Position numbers and translations under genes: made by a program
In this document: positions 62,062 through 64,000 of the stretch, piece by piece
How positions within the stretch are numbered: the stretch's first letter is position 1
Layout: each line of letters starts with the position of its first letter
The notes under the pieces: model-generated
Databases searched by the model: none
Told to the model about the DNA's origin: nothing
The model's input: only the letters and a program-made list of their open reading frames with translations
NCBI RefSeq assembly: GCF_002272745.1
Contig: NZ_NPBD01000002.1
Coordinates: 434,001-498,000 of the forward strand
Length of the DNA stretch: 64,000 nt
From: Terribacillus saccharophilus
Lineage (GTDB): Bacteria > Bacillota > Bacilli > Bacillales > Amphibacillaceae
Direction of reading: 5' to 3'

Positions 62062-62713
62062 AATTTGCTTCGGCTTTCAGCCGTTTCTTCCCTTCCCGGC
62101 AAATGTCGTTCAACGGACATGCCAGGCAGTTTGGGTTTCTGGCTTTACAATGATAGCGTCCGAAGAAGATCATGCGGTGATGTGTATCGCTCCACTCATC
62201 ACGCGGCACCTTTTTCATTAATGTATTTTCTACTTCGGTCACATTGTCTTTCCAGCGGCAGAAACCAAGCCGTTTGGATACGCGTTCAACGTGGGTGTCT
62301 ACAGCAATGGCAGGCTCATGAAAGGCAACCGATGCCACAACATTAGCTGTCTTGCGCCCTACTCCAGCCAGTTTGACCAATTCATCATGTGTGTCTGGTA
62401 CAATCCCATCATATTGATCAATGAGCGTCTGACAGAGCTTCTGGATATTTTTTGCCTTGTTGCGATAAAGACCGATAGATCGTATATCATGCTGCAGCTC
62501 TTCAAGCGGAACCGCCAGGTAATCTTCCGGTGTCTTATATTTTTCAAACAAATCGTTTGTAACTTTATTGACAAGGTTATCGGTACACTGTGCAGACAGC
62601 AGTACGGCGATCACCAGCTCGAATGGATTACGGTGCACCAGTTCACAGGCTGCTTCCGGGAACATGTCACGCATCACATCCAATGCTCGTCGTATCTGTG
62701 TTTTGTTCAGCAT
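62060..62713 (-). CDS. nth: Endonuclease III
   Basis: A 217-residue base-excision glycosylase/AP lyase. It has ELVIAVLLSAQCTDNLVNKV, the helix-hairpin-helix LAGVGRKTANVV with the catalytic Lys, VDTHVERVSKRLG with the catalytic Asp, and the C-terminal 4Fe-4S motif C-x6-C-x2-C-x5-C (CKARNPNCLACPLNDIC). It removes oxidised pyrimidines. It follows dnaD by 16 bases on the same strand, the B. subtilis order dnaD-nth. Confidence 0.96.
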   Translation of the reverse strand: MLNKTQIRRALDVMRDMFPEAACELVHRNPFELVIAVLLSAQCTDNLVNKVTNDLFEKYKTPEDYLAVPLEELQHDIRSIGLYRNKAKNIQKLCQTLIDQYDGIVPDTHDELVKLAGVGRKTANVVASVAFHEPAIAVDTHVERVSKRLGFCRWKDNVTEVENTLMKKVPRDEWSDTHHRMIFFGRYHCKARNPNCLACPLNDICREGKKRLKAEAN

Positions 62714-62729
62714 TGTATGCTTTTCCTCC

Positions 62730-63437
62730 TCAATCTTCTTCCAGCCAGTTGTAGTAGATACTCACATCGCGGGCTGGTGCTTGCTGCTCTGAACGTACCG
62801 CAGCTGCAGTGGGGCGCTGGTTCTCATGAAATGATTTACTCTGCTTTCGGGCCTGATCTACGGATCGGATACCTTTGCGCTTCCATTCACGCAGAATACG
62901 ATCTATATAGCGGAAATTCAATTTACTCATAAGTACTGCTTCCCGTAAAGCAGCTTTAATGAGAGATGGCGGCTGCATATCTTCATCCAGCCATAACGTG
63001 ACAGTTTCTATTTCAAAAGGCGATAACGGACGGCCAAACTCCTGCTCAAAGAGAATAAATATAGCTGCCTCTTCTTCTTTGTCTGTTTTCTTCTCAGGTT
63101 CTGGATAGACGGTTTCTGCAAAGGCAAGATGCCATAATCCGTTCAGACTATAAGCTTGGCTACGCATATTTTCTTCCTGCACGTCTTCAATCTGAAGCAA
63201 ATTACGCTGAACGAGCTTGCGTAATATCAGGGCTACATCTCTTTCAGAAAGCGTCATTTTTTTAGCTAGTTCATCAGTAGTCGGAAACATAATGCCTTGC
63301 TGCTGGAAAAAGCATATATGCAAAATGACCATCATTTCCGTTTCATTCAAACCGAGAGATACATATCTATTCATTAGGATACCGGGAAAGGAAAATGGAT
63401 TTCCCAGCATTCGTTGGTAATTCAAGTCGTTATTCAT
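62730..63437 (-). CDS. dnaD: DNA replication initiation protein DnaD
   Basis: A 235-residue primosomal protein. The ATG at 63437 follows AAGGAG. The N-terminal winged-helix oligomerisation domain includes SLGLNETEMMVILHICFF and TTDELAKKMTLSERDV. The C-terminal DnaB/DnaD domain (about 130-200) holds EFGRPLSPFEIETVTLWL and YIDRILREWKRKGIRS. It remodels DNA and helps load the replicative helicase at oriC and at restart sites. It lies between asnS and nth, as in B. subtilis. Confidence 0.93.
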   Translation of the reverse strand: MNNDLNYQRMLGNPFSFPGILMNRYVSLGLNETEMMVILHICFFQQQGIMFPTTDELAKKMTLSERDVALILRKLVQRNLLQIEDVQEENMRSQAYSLNGLWHLAFAETVYPEPEKKTDKEEEAAIFILFEQEFGRPLSPFEIETVTLWLDEDMQPPSLIKAALREAVLMSKLNFRYIDRILREWKRKGIRSVDQARKQSKSFHENQRPTAAAVRSEQQAPARDVSIYYNWLEED

Positions 63438-63506
63438 CTGGGTTCTCCTTCCATTAATAGGACAATCCCTCGTCATTCGACAAGGGATCGTTAGGTAATC
63501 TATTTA

Positions 63507-64000
63507 TTATGGGTATAGGCGATTCAAAAGACGCGGGAATGGAATTGTCTCGCGAACGTGCTCGACGCCGGATAGCCATGCGACTGTCCGTTCCAGACCA
63601 AGTCCAAAACCTGAATGCGGCACACTGCCATATTTACGCAATTCCAAGTACCAGTTGTATGCATCGCTAGTCAGATTATGTTCTTCATAGCGTTTTTCCA
63701 TCAATTCGAGATCATCGATACGTTGAGATCCGCCAATGATTTCACCATAGCCTTCTGGTGCAATCAAGTCCGCGCAAAGCACAACATCTTCCCGATTCGG
63801 ATCTGGCTTCATGTAGAATGCTTTGATTGCAGCTGGGTAATGGGTGATAAATACTGGTTTGTCAAAGCTTTCAGCAATCGCAGTCTCATGCGGTGCTCCG
63901 AAATCTTCGCCCCACTCAATATCATCGAATCCTTTTTCCTTCAGCAATTCGATTGCTTTGTCATACGTGATGCGTGGGAATGGCGCAGTTACTTTTGCCA
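63507..64000 (-). CDS. asnS: Asparaginyl-tRNA synthetase, C-terminal part (cut by window edge)
   Basis: The frame is open to the right edge, so only about 165 residues of a class II synthetase of roughly 430 are visible. [54 protein letters not shown] and the motif 3 [15 protein letters not shown] (ATP-binding Arg) are typical of AsnRS. It ends LLNRLYP. It charges tRNA-Asn in the cytosol. The gene lies 70 bases upstream of dnaD on the same strand, the conserved asnS-dnaD-nth order. Confidence 0.94.
   Translation of the reverse strand, partial: AKVTAPFPRITYDKAIELLKEKGFDDIEWGEDFGAPHETAIAESFDKPVFITHYPAAIKAFYMKPDPNREDVVLCADLIAPEGYGEIIGGSQRIDDLELMEKRYEEHNLTSDAYNWYLELRKYGSVPHSGFGLGLERTVAWLSGVEHVRETIPFPRLLNRLYP

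Overview
The window looks like chromosome from a low-GC, endospore-forming Gram-positive of the family Bacillaceae. Gene order matches Bacillus subtilis blocks (asnS-dnaD-nth / ponA-recU / yppC-sspM-yppE; ypsA-gpsB-rnpB-ypsC; thymidylate synthase-DHFR-yozE; nagZ-namZ; sbcD-sbcC). Spore genes (sspM, a cotD-like coat gene) and Bacillus-type AGGAGG ribosome binding sites with many TTG/GTG starts agree. The pigment and sulfolipid genes suggest a Terribacillus/Halobacillus-like member, but the genus is only a guess. No tRNA, CRISPR array, phage or insertion sequence was seen.

Layout. 1-2.8 kb: end of an operon of two membrane proteins (DUF5058 plus partner) and an M20 amidohydrolase. 2.8-4.7 kb: an ABC-F ribosome-protection gene behind a long leader with its own promoter, a three-codon upstream ORF, an intrinsic terminator, a competing antiterminator and a hairpin over the RBS. 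5.5-8.7 kb: secreted NagZ and NamZ for muropeptide recovery. 9-11 kb: EamA exporter with a MerR regulator and a broken MFS gene. 11.3-14.8 kb: quinone oxidoreductase, a 30-residue membrane peptide, then a sulfoquinovosyl-diacylglycerol (SQDG) pair, SqdB and an SqdX-type glycosyltransferase. 14.9-18.7 kb: two paralogous FAD/Rieske oxidoreductases around an acylphosphatase, then a 7Fe-type ferredoxin. 18.9-24.9 kb: M14 peptidase, histidine phosphatase, AbrB-family and TerC-family membrane proteins, MsrAB and small conserved genes. 24.9-30.7 kb: SbcCD, then a divergent pair of promoters each carrying a LexA box, driving a WYL-like protein plus a YqcI/YcgG protein on one side and a YolD-like protein on the other.

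30.7-36.4 kb: cystine symporter TcyP and a three-gene unit of PlsY, a GNAT/class V aminotransferase fusion and an LtaS-like enzyme, which reads like an uncharacterised lipid or envelope pathway. 36.5-39.8 kb: folate/thymidylate operon. 40-42.6 kb: cold-shock gene with a terminator inside its leader, queuosine-precursor transporter, RNase H-like protein, a lipoprotein. 42.6-47.4 kb: M32 carboxypeptidase, YpsC methyltransferase, RNase P RNA, GpsB, YpsA, CotD-like coat protein. 47.4-56.3 kb: an eight-gene, translationally coupled C30 carotenoid operon (three CrtN/CrtP-type oxidoreductases, CrtM, a CruF/DUF422 protein, acyltransferase, glycosyltransferase, type 2 IPP isomerase) preceded by a sigma-B-like promoter. 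56.4-64 kb: cdd, yppE-like, sspM, yppC, recU-ponA, nth, dnaD and the 3' part of asnS.

The accessory themes are envelope and oxidative stress: glycosylated/acylated carotenoid, sulfolipid, an unusual lipid operon, MsrAB, Rieske oxidoreductases and a quinone reductase. The best candidates for new biology are the PlsY/GNAT-aminotransferase/LtaS unit, the LexA-controlled YqcI/YcgG module, and the ABC-F and cold-shock leaders.
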